Assembly: GCA_947584595.1 (NCBI GenBank)
Contig: CANPWP010000004.1
Span: 1-64,000 of the forward strand
Source of the DNA: an uncultured Clostridia bacterium
Lineage (GTDB): Bacteria > Bacillota > Clostridia > Oscillospirales > Acutalibacteraceae
Reading direction: 5' to 3'
Length of the DNA: 64,000 bases
The position numbers were made by a program, and so were the translations under genes. Shown here in pieces: positions 1 through 8,925 of the stretch. The notes beneath the pieces are model-generated. The model was not told where the DNA came from and did not search any database. It saw only the letters and a list, made by a program, of their open reading frames with translations. How positions within the stretch are numbered: position 1 is the first letter of the stretch; every line of letters starts with the position of its first letter.

Positions 1-2
1 TT

Positions 3-821
3 TTGCTACTCATTTTTATCCTTCCTTTCCTTGTCCTTTATTTTATCACACTTGTCTACTTTTTTAGTATACATCCACCCGAAAAATTTAATCGGGTGCA
101 GGAAGAAATGGCAAGGAGAAGCAGTAAGAAAAAGGTTAAACAAGTTGGCACAAAGACCGAGCTTGGTAAGTATTCAAGCAAATACGCTTTATCGGAACTC
201 CTAATCTGCGGTGAGTGCCATACTCCCTATCGACGGTGCACATGGACAACAACCGACGGCAAAAAGAAAATTGTCTGGCGGTGTATAAACAGACTTGACT
301 ACGGAAAAAAGTATTGTCACCACTCCCCTTCACTTGAAGAAAGCGTCCTGCAAAGTGCTATTGTACAAGCTGTTCAGAATAACATAGGTAGATGCTCGGA
401 AGTGCTTGAAAAGCTTAAGCAACACATACGAATAGGACTTTCAGGCGAAGAAACTGAGGATAAAACAATAGAAATTCAAATAGAAATTGCAAGGCTTGAC
501 AAAGAATATGACGATATACTTAATCGTATAACCTCCGATATGGAAAATGCAGAAGCCTTGGAATCGCAGCTTGAGGAAATCGTAATAAAAAAACACAGCC
601 TACAAAATGAACTGCAAATATATGAAAACTCAAGCAACAGACAGGCAAATACAAAAACAAGACTTGATGAAATCTTCCAAATCATCGAAGGTCTTAAAAA
701 TCACCCTATGGAATTTAACGATGTAATAATAAGACAAATCATTGATTGCGTAATTGTTGAATCAAAGGAGAAAATCAAGGTGGTATTTGTCGGCGGGTAT
801 GAGGTGGAACAGGAGTTATAA
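3..821 (+). pseudogene. Large serine recombinase, C-terminal remnant
   Basis: The encoded protein matches the C-terminal part of large serine recombinases: a stretch resembling the recombinase domain's end (PEKFNRVQEEMARRS, residues about 26-40), a zinc ribbon with CGEC at 69-72 and further cysteines at 94 and 105, then a long coiled coil (about residues 150-225) and a basic tail. The catalytic resolvase domain with its serine is not encoded within the window. The first ~22 residues are strongly hydrophobic and unlike any recombinase, so the homology appears to start abruptly near base 72; I read this as a deletion junction. The reading frame is open to the left edge, so the true 5' end cannot be seen. 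Such recombinases move integrative elements, and its presence marks the following operon as part of a former mobile element. Confidence 0.7.
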
Positions 822-884
822 AAATATACCTTTATATAAATTTAAAGTTTATTTTATTAAGTGGCAAAATGTATCAAAAAGTCA

Positions 885-913
885 TTGCATATCAGTATAG
901 CATATGCTATACT
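885..913 (+). promoter_or_regulatory. Sigma-A type promoter of the XRE-AAA-protease operon
   Basis: TTGCAT (885-890) and TATACT (908-913) are separated by exactly 17 bp, a good housekeeping promoter. Transcription would start near 920, about 40 bases before the XRE start codon. The spacer and the -10 box lie inside the 30-bp palindrome described next, so a bound repressor would block polymerase. Confidence 0.7.
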
Positions 914-943
914 GATATAGTAAAAGAATTGTAGCATATGCTA
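889..943 (+). promoter_or_regulatory. Palindromic operators of the XRE regulator
   Basis: Bases 889-918 form a perfect 30-bp palindrome centred on GCATATGC (ATATCAGTATAG and its complement as the outer arms). A second site at 932-943, TAGCATATGCTA, repeats the central core. The first covers the promoter spacer and -10 box; the second is in the presumed 5' untranslated region. The arrangement of one strong and one half-length site just upstream of an HTH gene is typical of autorepression by an XRE protein. The regulator-operator pairing is an inference from position. Confidence 0.7.
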
Positions 944-959
944 TATTGGAGGTGCAACA

Positions 960-1160
960 ATGACTTTTTCAGAGTTTGTCATTTCTGTCCGCAGGAAACT
1001 TAAACTAAGCCAAAAACAATTGGCAACTGCAATTAATGTTAGCTACTCAACTATTAACCGTTGGGAAAATGGTCATGTTGTACCAAGCAATTTGGCGGTA
1101 AAGAGTTTTTATGATTTTTGCGAAAACAATTTCATCGATGTTCCTGATGGCCTGTTATGA
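960..1160 (+). CDS. XRE-family HTH transcriptional regulator
   Basis: A 66-residue protein that is almost only a helix-turn-helix of the XRE/Cro type (about residues 5-58; LSQKQLATAINVSYSTINRWENG is the recognition region, split here as two helices around the turn). The start ATG follows a strong GGAGGTG ribosome-binding site. The stop lies 45 bases before the AAA ATPase gene and no terminator separates them, so the three genes are probably one operon. The operators at 889-943 suggest that it represses its own operon, a common safeguard for potentially toxic defence genes. It has no enzymatic domain. Confidence 0.85.
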   Translation: MTFSEFVISVRRKLKLSQKQLATAINVSYSTINRWENGHVVPSNLAVKSFYDFCENNFIDVPDGLL

Positions 1161-1205
1161 CACTGCTTGCCATTTATCATTGGAAATATTAGGAGGTAAA
1201 TAATT

Positions 1206-2231
1206 ATGGCAAGAGCAGATTTGTTATGTGAATTAATAAAATACGGTTTAATAAATGATTCTGCGAGTTTTAGGAAAGCCGCAGAAGCATTATGCGCAGA
1301 AGAACGTGCAAAGCAGCACACTGTACTTGCAACAAAAATTGATGAATTATTAAAAAATTCGCGCAGACCAACTGCAAAAGAAAATATGACTTCGCCAGCG
1401 ATTATTCGTGGTGGTATGAATGAACAAAGCTTATTTTCCGAAAAGGTCCCTCGAAAGAGATTGGACCATCTAATTCTTCCAGACAATGTTCGGTCAGCTT
1501 GTCAAGATTTAATTATAGAGCAAAACCGTTCTGATTTGCTGCAATCATATGGAATAGAACCTAGAAATAAAATTTTATTAATTGGCCCACCCGGAAATGG
1601 TAAAACCTCGTTGGCAGAAGCAATAGCAGAAGCGTTAATGGTTCCACTCCTTACGGTTAGATATGAGAGTATCATTGGCTCCTATCTCGGCGAAACAGCA
1701 TCCAGATTATCGAAATTGTTTGAGTACGCTAAAACAAGAGAATGTGTCCTGTTTTTTGATGAATTTGAGACATTGGGAAAAGAACGTGGCGATGTTCATG
1801 AAACAGGTGAAATTAAGCGAGTCGTAAGTTCTTTACTGATGCAGATTGATGCTCTTCCTAGTTATGTTGTTGCTATTGCCGCTACAAATCATGATACTCT
1901 GCTTGATAAAGCAGCATGGCGGAGATTTCAAATCCGGCTTGAAATACCCAGACCAACCCGAAGTCGTTTGGAAGAATATTATCGCTTTTTTGAAAAAGAA
2001 AAAGATTTTAAGTTTGGCCTGCAACCAAGCACACTGGCTAAGAAAACTTTAGGTATAAGCTATGCAGAAGCAGAGGAATTCGCACTCTCAGTTTATAGAC
2101 AATATGTTTTAAATCTGCCAAATGATAATGTGAAAGAGATTACTGAGAGAGCAATTCATAGTTGGCAATCTCAAGTAATCGTAGCACATAAAGATCAGAA
2201 AGGAGTAGAAACATGCCAGATAGACCTTTAA
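1206..2231 (+). CDS. AAA+ ATPase, IetA-like
   Basis: A 341-residue AAA ATPase. Walker A is GPPGNGKT at 127-134, Walker B VLFFDEFE at 181-188, sensor-1 asparagine N228 in AATN, and an arginine-finger-like RRF at 239-241; a helical lid follows. Residues 1-85 form an N-terminal substrate or adaptor region without a family match I can name. The start has AGGAGGT upstream. Its 3' end overlaps the protease gene by 19 bases, implying translational coupling. A small classic AAA ATPase encoded immediately before a subtilisin-like protease is the architecture of the IetA/IetS pair, first linked to plasmid maintenance and later to anti-phage defence. The assignment rests on domain content and gene order. 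Confidence 0.8.
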   Translation: MARADLLCELIKYGLINDSASFRKAAEALCAEERAKQHTVLATKIDELLKNSRRPTAKENMTSPAIIRGGMNEQSLFSEKVPRKRLDHLILPDNVRSACQDLIIEQNRSDLLQSYGIEPRNKILLIGPPGNGKTSLAEAIAEALMVPLLTVRYESIIGSYLGETASRLSKLFEYAKTRECVLFFDEFETLGKERGDVHETGEIKRVVSSLLMQIDALPSYVVAIAATNHDTLLDKAAWRRFQIRLEIPRPTRSRLEEYYRFFEKEKDFKFGLQPSTLAKKTLGISYAEAEEFALSVYRQYVLNLPNDNVKEITERAIHSWQSQVIVAHKDQKGVETCQIDL

Positions 2232-4768
2232 TACTGTTTCCGTCTCCAGAGCATGCGGATCGTGAACACAAAACTCCTGTTTTTACCAGAACCATTAAAC
2301 CATCTTTCGGAAGGCAATTCACTAGATTACAGCCATCCTTTAGTGTGCTCAAAACCGCTTTTGAGAAAAAGGCACTGAAGATTCAACAGTCTCCAACTGG
2401 AATTAATCCTGAGTTTGCATTGGTTTTTGAAATAATTGGAACGGTCGATAGTTTTTATACCGCAGTCAAGCACACTGAAGGTTTTGAATGGATTTTTGAT
2501 AGCGAATCTGATCCGTTTGAACCGGATGATGATTTCTATCAAATCAATAAAGACTCTGGGCAAAGAGTTGATGATTTTCTAAACGGAAAGCTATATTGCG
2601 TAATGTCCAACCAGCAGGCAATGCTTCAATTACTATCATTGTGGCAAAGATACCAAAATGGAGAGGCTGACGTATTCAAGAGAAATTTCACGGGACTCCG
2701 TGATATTTTTACTCACATAAAGAACATAAGGAAATGGGATGCACAGGATAGAATTGCAGAAACGCATGCTGTGGAGTACTGGCGTGAGTCTTTGGAATTC
2801 GACGGTAATTCTCCTGTGCCATTTGAAATCGAATTATTTTTTAGAAATGATGCAACAAAACGAAATATTGCTACTGAAACTATTCGCCGAGAAATTCAAT
2901 CATTAGGCGGTCGTGTGATTCAAAATTGTATAATAAGTGAAATTTATTACCACGGCATGTTAGTTGAACTTCCGAGAATTTCTATTGAAGGTTTAGTTGA
3001 TCGATACGAAGAAATTGAATTATCGCAGGTTGACGATATCATGTTTTTCCGGCCTACATGCCAATCTGTGTTTGTTTCGACAACTGATTCCGAGAGTTAT
3101 GTTGCTAACGAGGAAGATGTACCATTACCGAGGGGGGATGCTGTTGTTGCTGTTTTTGACGGTATGCCAATGCAGAATCACCACCTACTACGTGGACGAG
3201 TTATCATTGATGATCCTGATGACTACGCTTCGGGATATGAAAGCAAATATCGCATTCACGGTACATCAATGGTATCACTTGCTATTTACGGCGACCTCAA
3301 GAGAAATGATACCCCTATTAGTAGTCCTGTTTATGTGCGTCCTATTCTCCGACCAAAGCAAAGCGGATTTGATAAAGTAACAGAAAGTGTTCCTGATGAC
3401 AGCTTATTTATTGATGTTCTTCATCGGGCTGTAAGGAGAATGATGGAAGGCGATGGCGAGGAAAGCGCAACTGCCCCCAATACCAAAGTAATTAATCTGT
3501 CCATTGGGGATCCTGTTCGGCAATTGGCTGTCACAATGAGTCCAACTGCGCGATTGCTTGACTTTCTCGCTTATAAGTACAAAATTCTGTTTATTATAAG
3601 CGCTGGAAATCATCCAGAGGTCGTAAACTTTGTAGGCAAATCATTCGACGAGCTAAAATCTCTTGATATGATACAGCGAAGCAAAGTTTTTGGTGGAATC
3701 ATTAAGGATAACCAACGCAATCTAAAAATACTTGCACCAGCAGAAAGTTTGAACGGACTGACAATTGGCGCACTATATGATGATTTTACGAATACAAATG
3801 AAACAGAGCGTCGTATTTTGGCTGTCGATAGAGGGCTACCTTCCCCTATATCTGCAATTGGTAAGGGCTATCGCTCTGTTATTGCTCCGGACTTGTTTTA
3901 CTATGGTGGCAGAGAGTTCATCAGGGGAAAACATAATGGTGAAATCGACTGGGTAGAATCTTCGCGTGAACCGGGATGTTTATTTGCCGCTCCATATGGG
4001 ACAGGCGATATCGATGGATGTGCTTTTTCATTTGGAACTAGTGATGCCGCAGCTCAAATAACACATGAAGCCGCCAAATGCCATGATGTACTTGATCAAG
4101 TTTTTCTTAACCAAACAGGTACTAATATGCCAGTTGATTCTACCGCAATCCTTTTGAAGGCGATGCTTGCTCATGGTGCTTCATGGAAACCAATTGCCGA
4201 CAAACTCGCCCTTACCATGGGTGCTTCACCAAAACAATTAAGTAAGTGGCTCGGAAACGGCATACCTAATATAAACCGTGTTATAGAGTGTACTAAAGAA
4301 CGCATAACACTTATTGGGCTTGGTGCACTAAAGAAAGATAAGGGAGATATTTTTAAGCTCCCACTTCCTGTGGATTTTTCAACTCGATTAATAAAAAGAA
4401 GGCTAACCGTTACATTATCCTACATTTCTCCTGTTGTCTCAAATAAGCAAACATATCGCGGTGCGCAACTGTGGTTTAATATTGATGACGGTGGAAAGGG
4501 TCTTGTCCCCGACCGACAAAATACGGAATGGCAAGCAGTCCGAAAGGGTACTTTACAACATGAGATTTTTACTGGAGAAAATTCAATTGTCTGGAATGAT
4601 GATGACCTTATCATAAAAGTAAACTGTAAAGAAGAAGCTGCCAAAATTAACGAAGCAATACCATACTGTCTATTTGTTAGTTTTGAAGTAGCAGAAGGTT
4701 TTAATGTTGATCTGTATGATGATGTCTCTGCAAAAATCCACCAGCGTGTTCAGATTTCAAATAACTAA
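2213..4768 (+). CDS. Subtilisin-like (S8) serine protease, IetS-like
   Basis: An 851-residue protein without signal peptide, so cytoplasmic. A ~300-residue N-terminal region of unknown fold precedes an S8 peptidase domain whose full triad is visible: Asp316 in AVFDG, His349 in IHGTSM, Ser610 in FGTSDAAA, with oxyanion Asn466 in SAGNH. The region after 620 has no assignment and may be a beta-rich regulatory domain. ATG follows AGGAG within the end of the ATPase gene. The combination of a large intracellular subtilase with a co-translated AAA ATPase fits the IetAS defence family, in which the ATPase is thought to control the protease; the mechanism is unknown to me. All catalytic residues are intact, so it should be active. 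Confidence 0.8.
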   Translation: MPDRPLILFPSPEHADREHKTPVFTRTIKPSFGRQFTRLQPSFSVLKTAFEKKALKIQQSPTGINPEFALVFEIIGTVDSFYTAVKHTEGFEWIFDSESDPFEPDDDFYQINKDSGQRVDDFLNGKLYCVMSNQQAMLQLLSLWQRYQNGEADVFKRNFTGLRDIFTHIKNIRKWDAQDRIAETHAVEYWRESLEFDGNSPVPFEIELFFRNDATKRNIATETIRREIQSLGGRVIQNCIISEIYYHGMLVELPRISIEGLVDRYEEIELSQVDDIMFFRPTCQSVFVSTTDSESYVANEEDVPLPRGDAVVAVFDGMPMQNHHLLRGRVIIDDPDDYASGYESKYRIHGTSMVSLAIYGDLKRNDTPISSPVYVRPILRPKQSGFDKVTESVPDDSLFIDVLHRAVRRMMEGDGEESATAPNTKVINLSIGDPVRQLAVTMSPTARLLDFLAYKYKILFIISAGNHPEVVNFVGKSFDELKSLDMIQRSKVFGGIIKDNQRNLKILAPAESLNGLTIGALYDDFTNTNETERRILAVDRGLPSPISAIGKGYRSVIAPDLFYYGGREFIRGKHNGEIDWVESSREPGCLFAAPYGTGDIDGCAFSFGTSDAAAQITHEAAKCHDVLDQVFLNQTGTNMPVDSTAILLKAMLAHGASWKPIADKLALTMGASPKQLSKWLGNGIPNINRVIECTKERITLIGLGALKKDKGDIFKLPLPVDFSTRLIKRRLTVTLSYISPVVSNKQTYRGAQLWFNIDDGGKGLVPDRQNTEWQAVRKGTLQHEIFTGENSIVWNDDDLIIKVNCKEEAAKINEAIPYCLFVSFEVAEGFNVDLYDDVSAKIHQRVQISNN

Positions 4769-5255
4769 GAAACGGTAGTACTGCGGACGAACCGATGAAG
4801 CTATACCTCAGCCTTTTGGTATTGGACTTTCTGTTCTGAGTTTCGGTTTGGTTTGTGATATGGTCATTTATCTACAATATAAATCATATCGCATTAGCAC
4901 ACTTTGGAGTAAGTTATGTATCGATTGCTCTTATTTTTTACAAAAGTCGTGCTCAGTTACCCGTTCGTCACAAAACGTGATTACGACGGTATGAGAATTC
5001 AAATGTCACCTCCCAGACGAAAAATTCTTTCAGTTGTATTAGTTTTATAGTGTGTTATATTGCTTCGTAGTGAAATGCGATTTACTCCACTTGATATTGC
5101 CCTTCAGGCAGTTTTGTGTAATATAATATTGCTTATACACGGCAGAGAAAAAATAAAATAATAACTATGAAGTTTTTAATTGTTTCTGAATTCGTTGGTT
5201 CAAAACTACCATAAAAATCAGAAAAAACATCTTTTTTGCTCAACCTTGACAAAAG
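4769..5255 (+). other. Gene-free stretch at the right side of the defence block
   Basis: No open frame of useful length, RNA gene or clear repeat was seen in these ~490 bases. It separates the protease gene from the housekeeping genes on the opposite strand and probably contains the right border of the acquired segment, but I could not find a border repeat or attachment site. Confidence 0.4.
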
Positions 5256-5289
5256 CGGTAATTTATCGAAGGATAAATTACCGTTTTTT
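5256..5289 (+). terminator. Rho-independent terminator, plus strand
   Basis: CGGTAATTTATC, a GAAG loop and its exact complement GATAAATTACCG are followed by TTTTTT. It would stop transcription coming rightward from the defence operon before it reaches the oppositely oriented ridA. Confidence 0.8.
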
Positions 5290-5302
5290 GTTAGAGCAAA
5301 AC

Positions 5303-5340
5303 ACCCCGTCTGTAAGGCGATAATGCTTTACAAACGGGGT
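5303..5340 (-). terminator. Terminator of the ilvA-ridA operon
   Basis: On the minus strand ACCCCGTTTGTAAA pairs imperfectly with TTACAGACGGGGT across an 11-base loop and is followed by GTTTTGC. It lies 36 bases after the ridA stop codon. Confidence 0.65.
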
Positions 5341-5375
5341 AAATTATGTTTATAAAATTTTTATTTACATTTTAA

Positions 5376-5747
5376 TTAAACTTCTGCAATAACCTCAACT
5401 TCAACAAGGACATCTTTCGGAAGCTGTTTTACCGCAACGCAGGAACGGGCGGGTTTTTCTGTAAAATATTTGCCGTAAACAGCGTTAAATGCGGCAAAAT
5501 CGTTCATATCCTTTAAAAAGCAAACTGTTTTAACTGCTTTTTCAAGTGAACTTCCTGCTGCTTCAAGAACGTTTTTAAGGTTTGTGCATACCTGTTCTGT
5601 CTGTTCTTCAATTGTTACAGCTTCAACATTCCCGCTTGCAGGATTAATTGCAATCTGACCTGAAGTAAATACAAGTCCGTTTACAACAACAGCCTGTGAA
5701 TATGGTCCTATTGCGTCAGGAGCATTTTTTGTGTAGATTTTTTCCAT
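5376..5747 (-). CDS. ridA: RidA family 2-iminobutanoate/2-iminopropanoate deaminase
   Basis: A 123-residue protein of the YjgF/YER057c/UK114 family, full length. Motifs seen: IGPYSQAVVVNGLVFTSGQ near the N-terminus, the C-terminal PARSCVAVKQLP with the arginine that binds the carboxylate of the imine, and the final VEVEVIAEV strand. RidA hydrolyses reactive enamines/imines released by PLP enzymes such as threonine dehydratase before they damage other enzymes. The gene begins 20 bases after ilvA on the same strand, preceded by GGAGG, so the imine producer and its clean-up enzyme are co-transcribed. Confidence 0.95.
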   Translation of the reverse strand: MEKIYTKNAPDAIGPYSQAVVVNGLVFTSGQIAINPASGNVEAVTIEEQTEQVCTNLKNVLEAAGSSLEKAVKTVCFLKDMNDFAAFNAVYGKYFTEKPARSCVAVKQLPKDVLVEVEVIAEV

Positions 5748-5767
5748 AGTTAATTACCTCCATTAAA

Positions 5768-6967
5768 TTAATTTTGTACAAGCTTTAAGCCTGCGTTAGT
5801 TAAAGCATCCGTGATTTCTTTAACATGGTCATAGTTTCTTGTTTCCATTACAATTCTCAGGTAACATCCGTTTATATCTGTTCCCTCACTTGCTCTTTCG
5901 TGGTGAATGGATATAACATTTCCGCCTCTTTTTGCAATAATTTCGGAAACCTTTAAAAGCTGTCCCGGTTTATCCTGTAATTCAATGCAGACAGTCTGCT
6001 GTCTGCCTGAAATTAAAAGGCCTCTTTTAATAACTCTTGAAAGAATTGTAACATCAATATTACCGCCCGAAACAATGCAGACAACTTTTTTGCCTTTTAG
6101 GGGAAGTTTATTGAACATTACTGCTGCAACAGGAGCAGCGCCTGCACCCTCTGAAATCATTTTCTGAGTTTCAATAAGCTTAAGTATTGCGGCAGATATT
6201 TCATCGTCATTTACGGTTACTACATCATCGACATATTTTTTAACAAGCTCATATGTAAGTGTGCCCGGCTCTTTAACCTGAATACCGTCTGCAACGGTAG
6301 AAACCTTATCAAGACAAACAGGCTTTCCTTCTTTAATTGATTTATACATAGACGGTGCACCCTCGGCCTGAACACCGTAAACCTTAATATTAGGGTTAAG
6401 GCTTTTAATTGCACAGGCAACGCCTGAGATAAGTCCTCCTCCGCCGATTGCAGCAACAACTGCGTCAACATCAGAGAGCTCTTCCATAATTTCAAGTCCG
6501 ATTGTACCTTGACCTGCAATTACGTTTTCATCATCAAAAGGGTGAATAAATGTGTAATTATGTTCATCTCTTAAACGCAGAGCTTCGTTATATGCGTCGT
6601 CATAAACTCCGGGAACCATACAAACCTCTGCACCGTAGCTTTTAGTAGCCTCCACTTTAGAAATAGGAGCGCCGTCGGGCAGGCAGATAAGTGATTTTAT
6701 ACCGTATTTTGTAGCGGCAAGAGCAACGCCCTGAGCATGGTTACCGGCAGAGCAGGCAATTACGCCGTGCTTTTTTTCTTCCTCTGTAAGCTGAGAAATC
6801 TTATAGCCGGCTCCTCTGACTTTAAAAGAACCTGTGATCTGCAAATTTTCAGGCTTTAAATATACCTCACAATCACCGCTGATTGCAGGCGCTTTAACAA
6901 TGCCTGTAGGTCTTATTACATCTTTAAGAACATAAGACGCATGATATATTTTATCTAAAGTAAGCAT
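5768..6967 (-). CDS. ilvA: Threonine ammonia-lyase (threonine dehydratase) with ACT domain
   Basis: A fold-type II PLP enzyme of 399 residues that turns threonine into 2-oxobutanoate and ammonia. The PLP lysine is K49 in GSFKVRGA, the phosphate-binding glycines are in AAIGGGGLISG, and SGGN near 310 closes the PLP site. Residues about 325-399 form one ACT domain (CIELQDKPGQLLKVSEII), as in the short, single-ACT form often called TdcB-like or IlvA1; it may be biosynthetic or catabolic. I chose the ATG with AAGGAAG upstream over a start 21 codons earlier that adds an unrelated stretch. It heads a two-gene operon with ridA. Confidence 0.9.
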   Translation of the reverse strand: MLTLDKIYHASYVLKDVIRPTGIVKAPAISGDCEVYLKPENLQITGSFKVRGAGYKISQLTEEEKKHGVIACSAGNHAQGVALAATKYGIKSLICLPDGAPISKVEATKSYGAEVCMVPGVYDDAYNEALRLRDEHNYTFIHPFDDENVIAGQGTIGLEIMEELSDVDAVVAAIGGGGLISGVACAIKSLNPNIKVYGVQAEGAPSMYKSIKEGKPVCLDKVSTVADGIQVKEPGTLTYELVKKYVDDVVTVNDDEISAAILKLIETQKMISEGAGAAPVAAVMFNKLPLKGKKVVCIVSGGNIDVTILSRVIKRGLLISGRQQTVCIELQDKPGQLLKVSEIIAKRGGNVISIHHERASEGTDINGCYLRIVMETRNYDHVKEITDALTNAGLKLVQN

Positions 6968-7090
6968 AACAATCTTCCTTTTCAATTTTGATGCTCTTAT
7001 CATTGTAGAGCAGAAATTAAATAAAATCAAGATTTTTTACAATTAATTCTTAAAAATCTATTTTTTTGCAAGATAATTGTATTTTACAAT

Positions 7091-7102
7091 ACTGTATACA
7101 GT
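7091..7102. promoter_or_regulatory. Palindrome upstream of ilvA
   Basis: ACTGTATACAGT is a perfect 12-bp palindrome about 125 bases upstream of the ilvA start, in the short gap after rqcH. It could be an operator; no regulator can be named. Confidence 0.3.
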
Positions 7103-7144
7103 GTTATACAAGGTCACAAACAATTATTATTTTAACCTTTTCTT

Positions 7145-8893
7145 TTAATCTTTAATTTCAGGTATTGCAGGGGTAACATAGGCGGTTTTGTTTGTAAGAT
7201 AAATCACCATTCCCGGCTTTGCACCGTTTGGTTTATTTACGTTTTTAACCTGTGTGTAATCAACCGGAACATTATTGCTGTTTTTTGCCTTGCTGTGGTA
7301 TGCGGCGATTTGTGCCGCCTCCTTAATTGCTGTTTCTGTCGGTTCCTTGCCGTCAAGAACAAGAATTGTATGTGAGCCGTGTATATCCTTTGTATGAAAC
7401 CACAAATCTGTTTTTCTTGCAGTTTTTAGGGTAAGCTTATCGTTTTGTTTATTGTTTCTGCCTACAAGAATTTTAAAGCCGTCAGAGGTAAAATATTCAA
7501 CAGGAGGCAAAGCCTGAGGAGGTTTTTGTTTTTCTCTTTGAGTTTTAATATATCCTTGTTCAGAAAGTTCAAGGCGAATTTGAGAAAGGTCTTTTTCGCT
7601 TTCGGCTCTGTCTAAAGTATCTGATACGGATTCAAGGTAAACAAGCTCTTCTTTTCCGTTTTTAATCTGTTTTGTCAGCATTGTTTCTGCTGTTTTGGCT
7701 TTTCGATAGTTTTTATAATATTTCTGAACATTATTGGCAGGTGAAATTGCAGGGTTCAGCTTGATTTCTATAATTTTGTTTTCGTCATAAAAATTTTCGA
7801 CCTTTACACTGCTTGCTCCTTTTGGAATTCTGTAAAGGTTTGCCTGCAACAAATCACCCTTTATTCTTAATATGTCACGGTCTTTACATTTTTCAAGCTC
7901 AGTCTGCTGAATATTTATTTTTTTTGAAATTCTTTCAATAATGTTTGAAAGAGTTTTATGCAGATCCTGACTTTTAACCTTCATTCTGTCTGCATTATCA
8001 CGCTCAAAATAAAAAGAATCAATTAGTTCTGAAAAGCTTTTATATTCTTTTATTACCGCACTTTCTCCGTATTGTGTAATGGGCAGGAATGATACGTCAA
8101 AAGGCTTATTTTCTCCTGTTCTTATTACCATATATGGTTTTCCCGATGAATTTTCTGCTGTTTTCTTTAGGTTTTCAAGCTCATTAAATAGAACCATTTT
8201 TTCGGAAACGCCAAGCTCTTTATTGGAAATTTGACTGCCTTTTGCAGTAATGCTTTCAAGCTCCCTGCAAATAATAGGGGAAACGCCCTGCAACGTATTA
8301 AGCAAGGCCTTATTAAGCGGCATTTCAGGCAACTCTTCGTTTATTCTTTTTATAATTTCATCGGGAGTATGCTCTAAAATATTCAATTTATCCTGAGCAG
8401 GAGGTAAATCGTATTTAATATTTGGCAGTACAAGTCTTTGTGAACTCATTGTTAAATCAACACGCTTTAAAGCGTCAATAATAACGCCTCTGTCGTCAGT
8501 TAAAATTACATTGCTGTGTTTGCCCATAATTTCAACAACAAGTCTCAAATTTACTTTGTCTCCAAGTTCATTTACAGATACAAAATCTAAAAATATTGTT
8601 CTGTCTAAAGATGGCTGAGTGATTTCCGTCAGCTTTGCTCCGGAAAGCCTTTTTCTTAAAAGCATACAAAGCATTGTTGGGGTGGGAGGATTTTCGGGAA
8701 TGGATGAACAGATATTTATTCTGGGGGAATTTGCACGGGTTGAAATTAGGAGTCTTTTTGTTCCCTCAAATGTACGGAACACCATAGATAGCTCATCACG
8801 GTTCGGCTGATAAATTTGTGATACTCTTCCGTCTTTTAGAATTTCTTTAAGCTCTGATGTTATATGGTGAAGAAAAATTCCGTCAAGCGCCAT
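7145..8893 (-). CDS. rqcH: RqcH, ribosome quality control NFACT protein
   Basis: A 582-residue NFACT protein, the bacterial relative of Rqc2/NEMF (older name: fibronectin-binding protein FbpA). It starts MALDGIFLHHITSEL, typical of the NFACT-N domain; a helix-hairpin-helix part lies around 180-270, a coiled-coil middle around 275-440, and the C-terminal NFACT-R domain (about 450-560) includes ARKTDLWFHTKDIHGSH. In Bacillus RqcH binds stalled 50S subunits and recruits alanyl-tRNA to add C-terminal alanine tails for degradation. Ribosome-binding site AAGGAGG precedes the start. It stands alone on the minus strand, between ilvA and rlmH. Confidence 0.92.
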   Translation of the reverse strand: MALDGIFLHHITSELKEILKDGRVSQIYQPNRDELSMVFRTFEGTKRLLISTRANSPRINICSSIPENPPTPTMLCMLLRKRLSGAKLTEITQPSLDRTIFLDFVSVNELGDKVNLRLVVEIMGKHSNVILTDDRGVIIDALKRVDLTMSSQRLVLPNIKYDLPPAQDKLNILEHTPDEIIKRINEELPEMPLNKALLNTLQGVSPIICRELESITAKGSQISNKELGVSEKMVLFNELENLKKTAENSSGKPYMVIRTGENKPFDVSFLPITQYGESAVIKEYKSFSELIDSFYFERDNADRMKVKSQDLHKTLSNIIERISKKINIQQTELEKCKDRDILRIKGDLLQANLYRIPKGASSVKVENFYDENKIIEIKLNPAISPANNVQKYYKNYRKAKTAETMLTKQIKNGKEELVYLESVSDTLDRAESEKDLSQIRLELSEQGYIKTQREKQKPPQALPPVEYFTSDGFKILVGRNNKQNDKLTLKTARKTDLWFHTKDIHGSHTILVLDGKEPTETAIKEAAQIAAYHSKAKNSNNVPVDYTQVKNVNKPNGAKPGMVIYLTNKTAYVTPAIPEIKD

Positions 8894-8925
8894 TTTTAAT
8901 CCTCCTTTTTATAAATTATTTGGTA

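Noticed and set aside
4769-5255. tRNA gene or attachment site at the defence-block border
   Set aside because: No cloverleaf, TTCRA-type sequence or matching direct repeat could be found by eye.
7145-7300. T-box leader or other riboswitch near ilvA
   Set aside because: No T-box sequence (such as TGGNACCGCG) or specifier structure was found in the short gap before ilvA.
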